Origin: JAVVFH01 sp032250585
GTDB taxonomy: Bacteria > Pseudomonadota > Gammaproteobacteria > Xanthomonadales > SZUA-36
Assembly: GCA_032250585.1 (NCBI GenBank)
Contig: JAVVFH010000027.1
Span: forward strand, 1-22,970
DNA: 22,970 bases
Direction: 5' to 3'
Shown here: positions 1-8,021 of the stretch, piece after piece
Position numbering within the stretch: position 1 is the first letter of the stretch
Layout of the letters: the number at the start of each line of letters is the position of its first letter
Notes under the pieces: model-generated
What the model was told of the DNA's origin: nothing
Database searches by the model: none
The model's input: the letters and a program-made list of their open reading frames with translations, nothing else
Position numbers and translations under genes: made by a program

Positions 1-2493
1 CTGGCCGTCTCGCCGATCGATCCGGAAATCGTCTACGCGACCATCGAACTCGGCGGGCGCAAGGGCGGTTTCTGGCGTTCCGAGGACGGCGGCGAGCACT
101 GGGAAAAGCGCAGCGATTACCTGTCCGGCGGCACCGGGCCGCATTACTACCAGGAAATCTTCGCCAGCCCGCACCAACTGGATCGCATCTACCAGATGGA
201 TGCGACCCTGCACATCTCCGAAGACGGCGGCAATACCTTCGAACCCCAGCCGCACGGTTACAAGCACGGCGATCACCACGCCATGGCCTTCGATCCCGAA
301 GACCCGGATTACCTGATGTACGGTACCGACGGCGGGCTTTACGAGTCTTTCGATCTCGGCGAGACCTTCCGTTTCATCGCCAACCTGCCGGTAACGCAAT
401 TCTACAAGGTCGCCGTCGATTACGACGAGCCGTTCTACAACGTCTACGGCGGCACCCAGGACAACAACACGCAGGGCGGTCCTTCGCGCACCGTCAGCGT
501 CAGCGGCATCCGCAACGCGGACTGGTTCGTGACGGTGTTCGCGGATGGCCATCAGCCGGCGGTCGATCCGACCAACCCCGACATCGTCTATTCCGAGTGG
601 CAGGAAGGCAACCTGGTCCGCTACGACCGCAGGACCGGCGAAGTCAGCCACATCCAGCCGCAGCCCGAAGCCGGCGAGGAGGCGGAGCGCTTCAACTGGG
701 ACGCACCGATCCTGATCAGCCCGCACGACCCTGCACGGCTTTACTTTGCCAGCCAGCGGGTCTGGCGCTCGGATGACCGCGGCGACAGCTGGAAACCGGT
801 CAGCGGTGACCTGACCCACGCCCGCGACCGCCTTGCCGAGCCGATGATGGGCCGAATCTGGAGCTTCGATGCGCCCTGGGACCTGCTGGCCATGTCCGTT
901 TACGGCAGCATCACTTCGCTGTCCGAGTCACCGCTGGTCGAAGGCCTGCTCTACGCCGGCACTGACGACGGGCGCATCCAGGTCAGTGAGAACGGCGGCC
1001 AGAGCTGGCGCGTAGTCGAACGGCTGCCGGACGTGCCGGACGACTTCTTCGTCAACGACATCAAGGCCGACCTGCACGACCCGGACACCGTCTACGTGGT
1101 GGTCGACGACCACAAGTCGGGTGATTTTTCGCCCTACATCCTGAAAAGCACGAACCGCGGCAGTACCTGGACCAGCATCTCCAAAAACCTGCCGGAGCGG
1201 CACGTCGCCTGGCGCATCGTCCAGGACCACGTGCAGCCCGGCCTGCTGTTCACAGCAACCGAATTCGGCGTTTTCTTCACCATCGACGGCGGCCGGGAGT
1301 GGGTCAAGCTCAGCGGCGGCGCCCCGACGATCGCTTTTCGCGACCTGGCCATCCAGACGCGCGAGAACGACCTCGTCGCCGCCAGCTTCGGGCGGGGCTT
1401 CTGGATACTCGACGATTACACGCCGCTGCGCGAAGTGTCGTCCGGGCAGCTGCGCGATAAACAGCTGCTGTTCCCGGTGCGCGATGCCTTCTGGTACATC
1501 CCCGAGCGGCCGTTGGGCGATTTCGAGGCCGGCGGCAAAGCTTCCCAGGGCGATGCGTATTTCGTCGCGCCCAACCCGCCTTTCGGGGCCGTGTTCACCT
1601 ACTACCTGAACGAGGGCCTGAAAAGCAGCCGCGAAGCGCGGCTCGAGCAGGAGCGCGCAATGGCCACGGAAGGCGAAGACACTCCCTACCCCGGCTGGGC
1701 GGCGCTGCGGCGCGAGGAGGCCGAGGAAAGCCCGGCGGTCGTGCTGACCGTCCGCAACAGCGACGGCCAGGTCGTGCGCCGCCTCGAGGGCCCGGTAAGC
1801 GCCGGCTTCCACCGCGTGGCCTGGGACTTGCGTTACCCGCTTTCGAACGCCTGGACGCCCGAAGCGGCGGGTGAAAGCTACATCCGGATTCCGGGGCCGC
1901 TGGCAGCGCCGGGGCGTTACCGCGTCACGCTGGCCACGCGCATCGACGGAACCATCAACGACACGGGACTGGAGCGGGAATTCGAGGTCGTGCCCATGCG
2001 CGAACGCGCCCTGCCCGGCGCCGCGCCCGAGCAGGTCGCGGCCTTTGCTTCCGAACTCGACGACATGTCACGCCGCGTGAGCGGCGCCGACGCGGCGATT
2101 TCCGCGCTGCTGACCGAAACCGGCGCCATCAAGGAAACGCTGCTGCGTTCGGACGCATCCATGCAGTTGCGTGAACAGGCCCGCGCGATCGAACTCGACT
2201 TACTGGGCCTGCAGCAGGCGATCCGCGGCAACGAAAAACGCGCCCTTTACAACGACCCGGGCCCCGTGTCGATCAATCAGCGCGTCAACGCCGCGATGAT
2301 GGGAACCTTCCTTTCGACCTACGGGCCGACACCGACCCACCGCCGCTCGCTGGAAATCGCGGAATCGTCCTTCGCCGAGGTCGGTGCGTCGCTGGACTCC
2401 ATCGTCGACCAGCGCATGCCGGCCCTGCGCCAGGCACTCGATGCAGCCGGCGTGCCGTGGACGCCGGGGCGCGGCATTCCCGCCAGCGACTGA
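1..2493 (+). CDS. Exported BNR/Asp-box beta-propeller protein (VPS10/sortilin-like), 5' end missing
   Basis: The reading frame is open from the first base, so the start codon and any signal peptide lie outside the window. What remains is 830 residues. At least six Asp-box motifs of the S-x-D-x-G-x-x-W type can be read: SEDGGEHW at 79-102, SEDGGNTF at 217-240, SDDRGDSW near 769, SENGGQSW near 985, STNRGSTW near 1147 and TIDGGREW near 1279. Such repeats form beta-propellers in the sialidase/VPS10 group. A stretch near 1738-1830 (VVLTVRNSDGQVVRRLEG, then HRVAWDL) looks like the Ig-like FlgD fold found near the C terminus of secreted proteins. The rest of the C-terminal part is probably helical. 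Proteins of this type are usually labelled glycosyl hydrolase, but I see no catalytic signature, so enzyme activity is not supported. The TonB receptor starts two bases after its stop, which suggests co-transcription and perhaps a shared surface role. Confidence 0.85.
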   Translation: MAVSPIDPEIVYATIELGGRKGGFWRSEDGGEHWEKRSDYLSGGTGPHYYQEIFASPHQLDRIYQMDATLHISEDGGNTFEPQPHGYKHGDHHAMAFDPEDPDYLMYGTDGGLYESFDLGETFRFIANLPVTQFYKVAVDYDEPFYNVYGGTQDNNTQGGPSRTVSVSGIRNADWFVTVFADGHQPAVDPTNPDIVYSEWQEGNLVRYDRRTGEVSHIQPQPEAGEEAERFNWDAPILISPHDPARLYFASQRVWRSDDRGDSWKPVSGDLTHARDRLAEPMMGRIWSFDAPWDLLAMSVYGSITSLSESPLVEGLLYAGTDDGRIQVSENGGQSWRVVERLPDVPDDFFVNDIKADLHDPDTVYVVVDDHKSGDFSPYILKSTNRGSTWTSISKNLPERHVAWRIVQDHVQPGLLFTATEFGVFFTIDGGREWVKLSGGAPTIAFRDLAIQTRENDLVAASFGRGFWILDDYTPLREVSSGQLRDKQLLFPVRDAFWYIPERPLGDFEAGGKASQGDAYFVAPNPPFGAVFTYYLNEGLKSSREARLEQERAMATEGEDTPYPGWAALRREEAEESPAVVLTVRNSDGQVVRRLEGPVSAGFHRVAWDLRYPLSNAWTPEAAGESYIRIPGPLAAPGRYRVTLATRIDGTINDTGLEREFEVVPMRERALPGAAPEQVAAFASELDDMSRRVSGADAAISALLTETGAIKETLLRSDASMQLREQARAIELDLLGLQQAIRGNEKRALYNDPGPVSINQRVNAAMMGTFLSTYGPTPTHRRSLEIAESSFAEVGASLDSIVDQRMPALRQALDAAGVPWTPGRGIPASD

Positions 2494-2495
2494 TC

Positions 2496-4613
2496 ATGGC
2501 TTTTTTACTGAAACGGGAGGGACTCGCCCCGCCCCTGGTCGCTTTGCTCGCCACCCTTTGGGCCGGCTTTGCGTCGGAGGCGCGGGCTCAGCAGGCCCCG
2601 TCCGGCGACGAAGCCGCCATCGAGCGCGTGATGGAGCTGGTCCACGTCACGGCCATGAAGCGTGAGGCAAGTCTCTACGAAGTTACCGAAGCGGTGTCCG
2701 TGATCGACGCCGAACAGATCGCACGACGAGCGCCCGACATGATCGCCGAGATGCTGCGCGGCGTGCCGGGCGCCTTCTTCCAGCAAACGACGCCGGGCCA
2801 GGGCATTCCGATCATCCGCGGCCTGAAGGGCTCCCAGGTGCTGCACCTGGTGGACGGCATGCGCCTCAACAACGCCTTTTTCCGCAATGCGCCGAATCAG
2901 TATCTCGGACTGGTCGACGCTTACGCGACCGATCGGGCGGAGGTGGTGCGCGGAGCCGCGCCTTCGCTCTACGGCGCCGACGCCATGGGTGGCGTGCTGC
3001 AAATCCTGACGGCCGAACCGGAATTCGAGGGTGCGCAACGCAGCAATTCGGGCCGCCTTTACGGCAGTTTCAACAGCGCCGATACCAGCTTCGTCGGCCG
3101 CCTGGAAGGCGCCACCGGCAATGAGCGCCAGGTGCTTTCCGGTGGCGTCACCTACCAGAGCCACGACGACCGCAGCGTGGGTGGGGGCGAGACGATCCGC
3201 CCCAGCGGGTACCGCGCACAGGCCGCGGATATCAAGTGGCGCGGGCAACTCGGAGCAGATTCCGAACTGATGCTTTCCGCCCAGTACCTGGAACAGCCCT
3301 CCACGCCACGCGTCGACGAACTGGTGGCGGGTTTCGGCCAGCAGCACCCCAGTTCCGAAGTCTTCGAATTCATGCCCAACCGCCGCGAATTCCTGCATGC
3401 GCGTTACCGGCTGCACAGCGATTCGCGTTGGTTCAGCCGCTTCGAAGCACACCTGGCGCGACAAGTCATCACGGACGACCGCCTGACGCAGGAATTCGGC
3501 AGCGACGAGCAAGTCCGCGAAGCGAACGAGAGCGAGCTGGACGGCTTGACCCTGCAGTTCAATTCGCCGTGGGAAGGGGCCTCCGTGAGCGGCGAAGCCG
3601 TCTGGGGCTTCGAATATTACAGCGACGATATCGCCAGCAGCCGGCTGCGGATCGACACCCGGGACGGCAGCGCCAGTCCGGCACGCGGACGATTTCCGGA
3701 CGGTTCGACGATGGACAGCGCCGGCCTGTTCGCTTCCAGCCATTGGAGCTGGGAACGGCTCAGCCTGGACGCGGGCCTGCGCTACAGCTGGTTCGAGATC
3801 GGCCTGCCCGCCTCGGAGGAAGTCGCAGCCGTGCGCCTGACGCCTTCCGATCTCACCGGTGACGTACATCTCGGTTACGAACTGCGCCCTGGCCTGCAGC
3901 TGGTCGCCAACATCGGGCGCGGTTTCCGGCCGCCGAACATTTTCGACCTCGGCACCCTGGGCTCGCGCCCTGGCAACCGCTTCAACGTGCCCAATCCCGG
4001 CCTCGAACCCGAATCGGTCTGGAGTTACGACATCGGCATCAAGAACAGCGGCGAACGCTGGCAACTGGAAGCTTTTGCCTGGTATTCGGACTATCGTGAC
4101 AAGATCAGCTCGCGGTTCACGGGCGAAGTCACGCCCGAGGGCCGCCTGGTCGTGCGCAGCGACAACCTCAACTCGGTGGAGTTGTACGGCCTCGAATCGG
4201 GCTTCAGCTACCAGGCTGCGGAGCGGATCGAAATCTACGGCGTCGTCAATTTCACGCGGGGCGAGGAAACCGAGCCGGGCGGGGTGACGGAGCCCGCCGA
4301 CCGGATTCCACCGCTCAATGGCCGTCTCGGTGCCGTTTACGCGGCACCGGCGGGAGTGCGCCTGGAGCCCTACCTGGATTTCGCCGCGCAGCAGGACCGG
4401 CTCAACCCCCGTGACGAATCCGACCCGCGCATCAATCCGCTGGGCACGCCCGGTTGGGCGACCGTGAACCTGGCGGCCAGCTGGGAGACCAACCCGGGGA
4501 CGGAGCTCGGTCTGCGCCTGCTCAACCTGGCGGACCGCAATTACCGCGAACACGGTTCGGGAATCGATGCGCCTGGCCGCAGCCTGGGCCTCTGGTTCAG
4601 CACGTCCTTCTGA
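2496..4613 (+). CDS. TonB-dependent outer-membrane receptor
   Basis: This is a 705-residue outer-membrane beta-barrel predicted to import a ligand (siderophore, vitamin, sugar or other) using TonB energy. The ATG at 2496 lies two bases after the preceding stop and gives a signal peptide (MAFLLKREG, a hydrophobic core, then cleavage after SEARA near residue 31); the in-frame ATG at 2457 would lack one. The plug domain covers about residues 45-175 and has the expected order: VSVIDAEQI, a LRGVPGAFFQ block, IIRGLKGSQVLHLVDGMR, and the RAEVVRGAAPSLYGADAMGG block. The barrel fills the remainder and ends LGLWFSTSF with a terminal Phe, the usual outer-membrane insertion signal. The LNLADRNYREHGSGIDAPGR block near the end is typical of this family. 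The ligand cannot be inferred. The upstream propeller protein is a possible partner. Confidence 0.93.
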   Translation: MAFLLKREGLAPPLVALLATLWAGFASEARAQQAPSGDEAAIERVMELVHVTAMKREASLYEVTEAVSVIDAEQIARRAPDMIAEMLRGVPGAFFQQTTPGQGIPIIRGLKGSQVLHLVDGMRLNNAFFRNAPNQYLGLVDAYATDRAEVVRGAAPSLYGADAMGGVLQILTAEPEFEGAQRSNSGRLYGSFNSADTSFVGRLEGATGNERQVLSGGVTYQSHDDRSVGGGETIRPSGYRAQAADIKWRGQLGADSELMLSAQYLEQPSTPRVDELVAGFGQQHPSSEVFEFMPNRREFLHARYRLHSDSRWFSRFEAHLARQVITDDRLTQEFGSDEQVREANESELDGLTLQFNSPWEGASVSGEAVWGFEYYSDDIASSRLRIDTRDGSASPARGRFPDGSTMDSAGLFASSHWSWERLSLDAGLRYSWFEIGLPASEEVAAVRLTPSDLTGDVHLGYELRPGLQLVANIGRGFRPPNIFDLGTLGSRPGNRFNVPNPGLEPESVWSYDIGIKNSGERWQLEAFAWYSDYRDKISSRFTGEVTPEGRLVVRSDNLNSVELYGLESGFSYQAAERIEIYGVVNFTRGEETEPGGVTEPADRIPPLNGRLGAVYAAPAGVRLEPYLDFAAQQDRLNPRDESDPRINPLGTPGWATVNLAASWETNPGTELGLRLLNLADRNYREHGSGIDAPGRSLGLWFSTSF

Positions 4614-4656
4614 CGCCCAGCCCCGGCGGTGGACTCGCGCGGCCGTCCGAATCGGC

Positions 4657-4662
4657 TATAAT
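4657..4662 (+). promoter_or_regulatory. Probable -10 element (TATAAT) ahead of the envelope gene block
   Basis: A perfect TATAAT lies in the 73-base gap between the receptor gene and the first lipoprotein gene, about 25 bases before its start. No good -35 hexamer is found at 16-18 bases; TGGACT at 4630-4635 is 21 bases away, which is too far. It is therefore a plausible but incomplete sigma70-type promoter for the genes from 4687 onward. Confidence 0.4.
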
Positions 4663-4675
4663 GAGCGCTTGCAGC

Positions 4676-4689
4676 AGGAAATCAAGTTG
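4676..4689 (+). promoter_or_regulatory. Shine-Dalgarno that selects a TTG start
   Basis: AGGA at 4676-4679 stands seven bases before a TTG at 4687-4689. The in-frame upstream ATG at 4567 lies inside the receptor gene and would put 40 non-signal residues ahead of the hydrophobic segment. The TTG gives a compact lipoprotein signal (MNKLHYLQIFI, then FLSSC). Confidence 0.7.
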
Positions 4690-6024
4690 AATAAATTACA
4701 TTATTTACAGATATTTATTTTATCTTTCTCACTTGTATTCTTAAGTTCTTGCAGCGACGACAGCGCGCGCGAACATCCCGGGCTGGCCGAGCAACTGCCA
4801 CCCTCGGAGGAACTGAACTTCCTGATCGTCAGTTTCGATGCCCTGCGCGCCGACGCGCTCGGGCTTTACGGCTATCCCCGCGAGACCTCGCCCCGGCTCG
4901 ATGCCTTCGCGGAACAGGCCCTGGTATTCGAAACGGCCTACACGGCTTCCCCGACCACGCCCACTTCTTTCGCCTCCGCCTTCACCGGCCAGTATCCCTA
5001 CCGCGTGTTCCTCGGCTGGAAGCTGATCCCCACGACCACCCTGGCCGGACTGATGCAGGCCGCGGGCTACCACACTTTCGGGCTGTTCCATAACATCCAG
5101 CTGGTCGCCGAGCGAAATTTCGACCAGGGCTTCGATCGTTTCGAAGTGGGCACCTGGCCCGACGAAACCGTGCTGGAAATGGCGAAGGAATGGTTGAACG
5201 ACACCGGCGACCGCCCATTTTTCGGCTGGGTACACTTCATATCGCCGCACACGCCCTACGACTACCGCGAAATGTCCGCCCACCTCGCCGGGCCGCAGGA
5301 AGAAGGTCGTTACGCGCAAACGACGGGGGGCGATTTCGACGTCGCTTCGGACGAAGAACTGCAGCGCGTGCGGGACCTCTACGACGGCGAAATCTATTTC
5401 GGCGACTTCCTGTTCGGGCAATTGATGGACCATCTCGACAGCCTCGGCCTGTCCGACAACACCGTGGTCATCGTCACCAGCGATCACGGCGAGGAGTTCA
5501 TGGATCACGGCCAATTGCAGCACAACGCCTTGTACGAAGAACTGATCCGGATTCCGCTGATCATCCGTCATCCCGCCATGAGCGCGGCGACGCGCACGGA
5601 CGCCCGCTACGTCAACGTCGACCTGCTGCCGACCGTTGCGGCCATGGCCGGCCTCGAGACGCCAGACAGTATCGACGGGATCAATCTGCTGGAGCCCTTC
5701 GATGCCGACCGCTACCGCCTTTCGGCCGGCATGACCAACGCCAAGCGGCAGGAGATGGCGAACGAGCAAGCGGCGCTGAAACTGATCCTCAGCTGCAGCG
5801 ATTACAGCGAAGAGCTGTACGATCTGGCGAGCGATCCCGGCGAGAAAACGGACGTCGTCCTCGACCGGCCGAGCGAGGCGGGCCGCCTTTACGACGCCAT
5901 GCTGGGCATCACCATCGCCGATCCCTGCAAGCTGCTCAAGAACGCCAATCGCGGCCGTGCCCCGGAAGACCTGCTCACGCCCGAGCAGATCGAGGAACTC
6001 CGCTCGCTGGGCTACATCCAGTGA
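4687..6024 (+). CDS. Sulfatase-like lipoprotein of the alkaline phosphatase superfamily, lacking the formylglycine motif
   Basis: This is a 445-residue protein. With the TTG start it has a short lipoprotein signal ending in lipobox FLSSC (Cys22), so it should be anchored on the periplasmic face of a membrane. The sulfatase fold is visible: LIVSFDALRADALGLYGY (metal-ligand Asp51), the GWVHFISPHTPYDYR block with His188, and TSDHGEEFMDHG (Asp266, His267, His274). At the nucleophile position, where classical sulfatases have C/S-x-P-x-R, this protein has SPTTPTSFASAFTG: no Cys, no Arg, and Thr90/Thr91 as candidates. Formylglycine chemistry is therefore doubtful, and phosphodiester or phosphotransferase activity with a Thr nucleophile is possible. 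The stop overlaps the next start (GTGA). The first 22 codons are strikingly AT-rich compared with the rest of the gene. The fold is clear; the substrate is unknown. Confidence 0.85.
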   Translation: MNKLHYLQIFILSFSLVFLSSCSDDSAREHPGLAEQLPPSEELNFLIVSFDALRADALGLYGYPRETSPRLDAFAEQALVFETAYTASPTTPTSFASAFTGQYPYRVFLGWKLIPTTTLAGLMQAAGYHTFGLFHNIQLVAERNFDQGFDRFEVGTWPDETVLEMAKEWLNDTGDRPFFGWVHFISPHTPYDYREMSAHLAGPQEEGRYAQTTGGDFDVASDEELQRVRDLYDGEIYFGDFLFGQLMDHLDSLGLSDNTVVIVTSDHGEEFMDHGQLQHNALYEELIRIPLIIRHPAMSAATRTDARYVNVDLLPTVAAMAGLETPDSIDGINLLEPFDADRYRLSAGMTNAKRQEMANEQAALKLILSCSDYSEELYDLASDPGEKTDVVLDRPSEAGRLYDAMLGITIADPCKLLKNANRGRAPEDLLTPEQIEELRSLGYIQ

Positions 6025-7970
6025 GGCCGGAAAGGCCCTGCGCATGGCGGCGCGCGCCAGGCCGGATTTCCAGCCTGCTGGTTCTTGCCCTTTCTCTCGG
6101 CGCCCTTTTTCTCAGCGCCTGCGGTTCCGACGGCCCCCCAGCGGAGAGCCGGCTGATCATCCTCGGTTTCGATGGCATGGATCCCGTGCTGGCGCAGCAG
6201 TGGATGGATGACGGATCGCTGCCGAACTTCGAGGCCCTGGCCGAAGCCGGCAGCTTCCGGCCGCTGGAGACCAGCAACCCGCCCCAATCGCCGGTGGCCT
6301 GGTCCAGTTTCGCCACCGGCACCGGTCCGGGTGAGCACGGAATTTATGATTTCCTGCGCCGCAATCCGGAATCCTACAATCCCGCCTTCTCGATTTCGGA
6401 AAACATACCGCCGCAAAACGTGCTCCCGCTGTTCGGCATGGAGTTGCCCCTGGACAGCGGCGAAATCCGCAACCGGCGCCGCGGCGAACCGTTCTGGAGC
6501 GGTATCGAATCGGACGGCGGCCGCGCGACCGTACTGCGCGTCCCGGTGACCTTCCCGCCGGACCCCATCCACCGCATGATGGCCGGCATGGGGGTCCCTG
6601 ACTTGCTGGGCACGCAGGGCACCTACACGATTTATTCGACCCGGCCGACCGCCACTTCCGATACCAGCGGCGCGCGTTCGGTTCGCCTGCGCCCGAACCG
6701 CCAGGGGCATATCGAGACGCGCCTCGAAGGCCCGCCCCACCCACTCAAGCCCGACGCGCCGCCGCTCAGCGTGCCCATGCTGCTCGACCCCGGCGGCGAC
6801 GACAAGGTGCGCGTGCGCCTGGGCGATGGCGACGTGGAACTGGCAAAGGGCGAATGGTCCGAATGGATCACGGTCGATTTCGACTACTTCGGGCCGGCCG
6901 GCGTCAGCGGCACCGTGCGCCTGTATCTGGTCGAGGGCTATCCGCGGCTGCAGCTATATGTCTCGCCCATTCAGATCGACCCGCGCGCACCCGTGGTGCC
7001 GCTGTCTTCCCCGCCGGGCTACGCCGAAGAACTCGCGGAGCGTTTCGGGCTCTACCACACCATCGGCATGCCCGAGGAGACCTGGTCGCTGAACGAAGGG
7101 CATCTCACGGACAGCGCCTACCTGGAAATGGTCCGGACCACGCTGCAGGAGCGCGAGAACATGTTTTTCGATGCCCTCGACCGGCAAGACAGCGAAGTGG
7201 TGGTCGGGGTATTCGTGCAGACCGACCGCGTTGCCCACATGTTCTACCGCGGCCTGGACCCCGAGCATCCCCTTTATGAAGAAACGGGCCCCGAAGCGCG
7301 CGATGCGGTCCACTGGATCTACCGCGAGGCCGATCGAATTCTCGGCGAGACGATGCGGCGAATGGGCCCCGACGACCGGCTGATCGTACTCAGCGATCAC
7401 GGCTTCGCGCCCTTCCGGCGCGCCGTGCACCTGAACCGCTGGCTGCGGGAAAAGGGGCTGCTTACGCTGAGGGACGGCGAGCGCGAATCCGGCATCGGTT
7501 TCGCGGCCGTCGACTGGTCGCGCAGCAAGGCTTACGCGGTCGGCCTGAACAGCATTTTCATCAACCGCGCGGGACGCGAAGCGCAGGGCATTGTCGATGA
7601 CAAGGCGGCCGCAGCGATCAAGCGCCGCATCATGAGCGAGCTGCCGGCCATGACCGACCCGGTCAGCGGCCTCTCGGTGGTCCGCGAAGTGTACGACGGC
7701 GCCGTGATCTACGCGGGCAACGCCAATAACGACGCGCCGGACCTGGTGGTCGGCTACCAGCCCGGCTTCCGGGCTTCCTGGCAAACCACGCTGGGCGGGG
7801 TTCCGGCGGAACTGCTCGAAGACAACCGCAAGAAGTGGAGCGGCGACCATTGCGTGGCCCCTGATGCCGTACCGGGCGTGCTGTTTACGTCCTTCCGGCC
7901 GGAAACGCCGATGTTGTCCATTCCGGATGTGGCCCGCTACGCCCGCGGGCACTGGAGCGCCGCCCAGTGA
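6021..7970 (+). CDS. Alkaline phosphatase superfamily lipoprotein (type I phosphodiesterase/nucleotide pyrophosphatase-like)
   Basis: I chose the GTG at 6021, which overlaps the previous stop by four bases (GTGA) and gives a lipoprotein signal with lipobox LFLSAC (Cys34). The open frame continues upstream, but only as a shadow of the preceding gene. The product has 649 residues. Metal and nucleophile motifs are in the order expected for phosphodiesterase/NPP-like enzymes: LIILGFDGMDP (Asp51), the PPQSPVAWSSFATG block with Ser90 before Pro as probable nucleophile, GEHGIYDFL, VGVFVQTDRVAHMFYR, and LIVLSDHGFAPFRR. A middle region of about 170 residues after the nucleophile block (roughly 170-340) looks beta-rich and may be an inserted domain. 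It is probably translationally coupled to the sulfatase-like gene. Two unlike superfamily members in tandem, both lipidated, suggest sequential action on one envelope or extracellular substrate; that is inference. Confidence 0.88.
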   Translation: MRPERPCAWRRAPGRISSLLVLALSLGALFLSACGSDGPPAESRLIILGFDGMDPVLAQQWMDDGSLPNFEALAEAGSFRPLETSNPPQSPVAWSSFATGTGPGEHGIYDFLRRNPESYNPAFSISENIPPQNVLPLFGMELPLDSGEIRNRRRGEPFWSGIESDGGRATVLRVPVTFPPDPIHRMMAGMGVPDLLGTQGTYTIYSTRPTATSDTSGARSVRLRPNRQGHIETRLEGPPHPLKPDAPPLSVPMLLDPGGDDKVRVRLGDGDVELAKGEWSEWITVDFDYFGPAGVSGTVRLYLVEGYPRLQLYVSPIQIDPRAPVVPLSSPPGYAEELAERFGLYHTIGMPEETWSLNEGHLTDSAYLEMVRTTLQERENMFFDALDRQDSEVVVGVFVQTDRVAHMFYRGLDPEHPLYEETGPEARDAVHWIYREADRILGETMRRMGPDDRLIVLSDHGFAPFRRAVHLNRWLREKGLLTLRDGERESGIGFAAVDWSRSKAYAVGLNSIFINRAGREAQGIVDDKAAAAIKRRIMSELPAMTDPVSGLSVVREVYDGAVIYAGNANNDAPDLVVGYQPGFRASWQTTLGGVPAELLEDNRKKWSGDHCVAPDAVPGVLFTSFRPETPMLSIPDVARYARGHWSAAQ

Positions 7971-7994
7971 GCGCTCGCTCGTGAACCTGTCTTT

Positions 7995-8019
7995 TGAACG
8001 CTGCCTCCTGAACGCTGCC
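7995..8019 (+). repeat. Short direct repeat before the sulfotransferase gene
   Basis: TGAACGCTGCC occurs at 7995-8005 and again at 8009-8019, a 14-base period just before the ATG at 8022. It lies where a Shine-Dalgarno would be expected and none is seen. It may be a small slippage duplication; no function is claimed. Confidence 0.5.
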
Positions 8020-8021
8020 CC

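Noticed and set aside
2505..4553. Long minus-strand open frame opposite the TonB receptor gene (682 codons)
   Set aside because: It is the antisense shadow of a GC-rich gene. It shows no recognisable domains, is rich in Arg/Ala/Gly/Val, and the plus-strand receptor is clear from end to end.
5190..6020. Apparent long N-terminal extension of the second lipoprotein
   Set aside because: These codons lie wholly inside the sulfatase-like gene in another frame and read as Arg/Pro-rich noise. The GTG at 6021 gives a proper lipoprotein signal and a GTGA overlap.
7995..8019. 11-bp direct repeat as a regulatory element or target-site duplication
   Set aside because: The copies are only three bases apart with no insertion between them, so a small slippage event is the simplest explanation.
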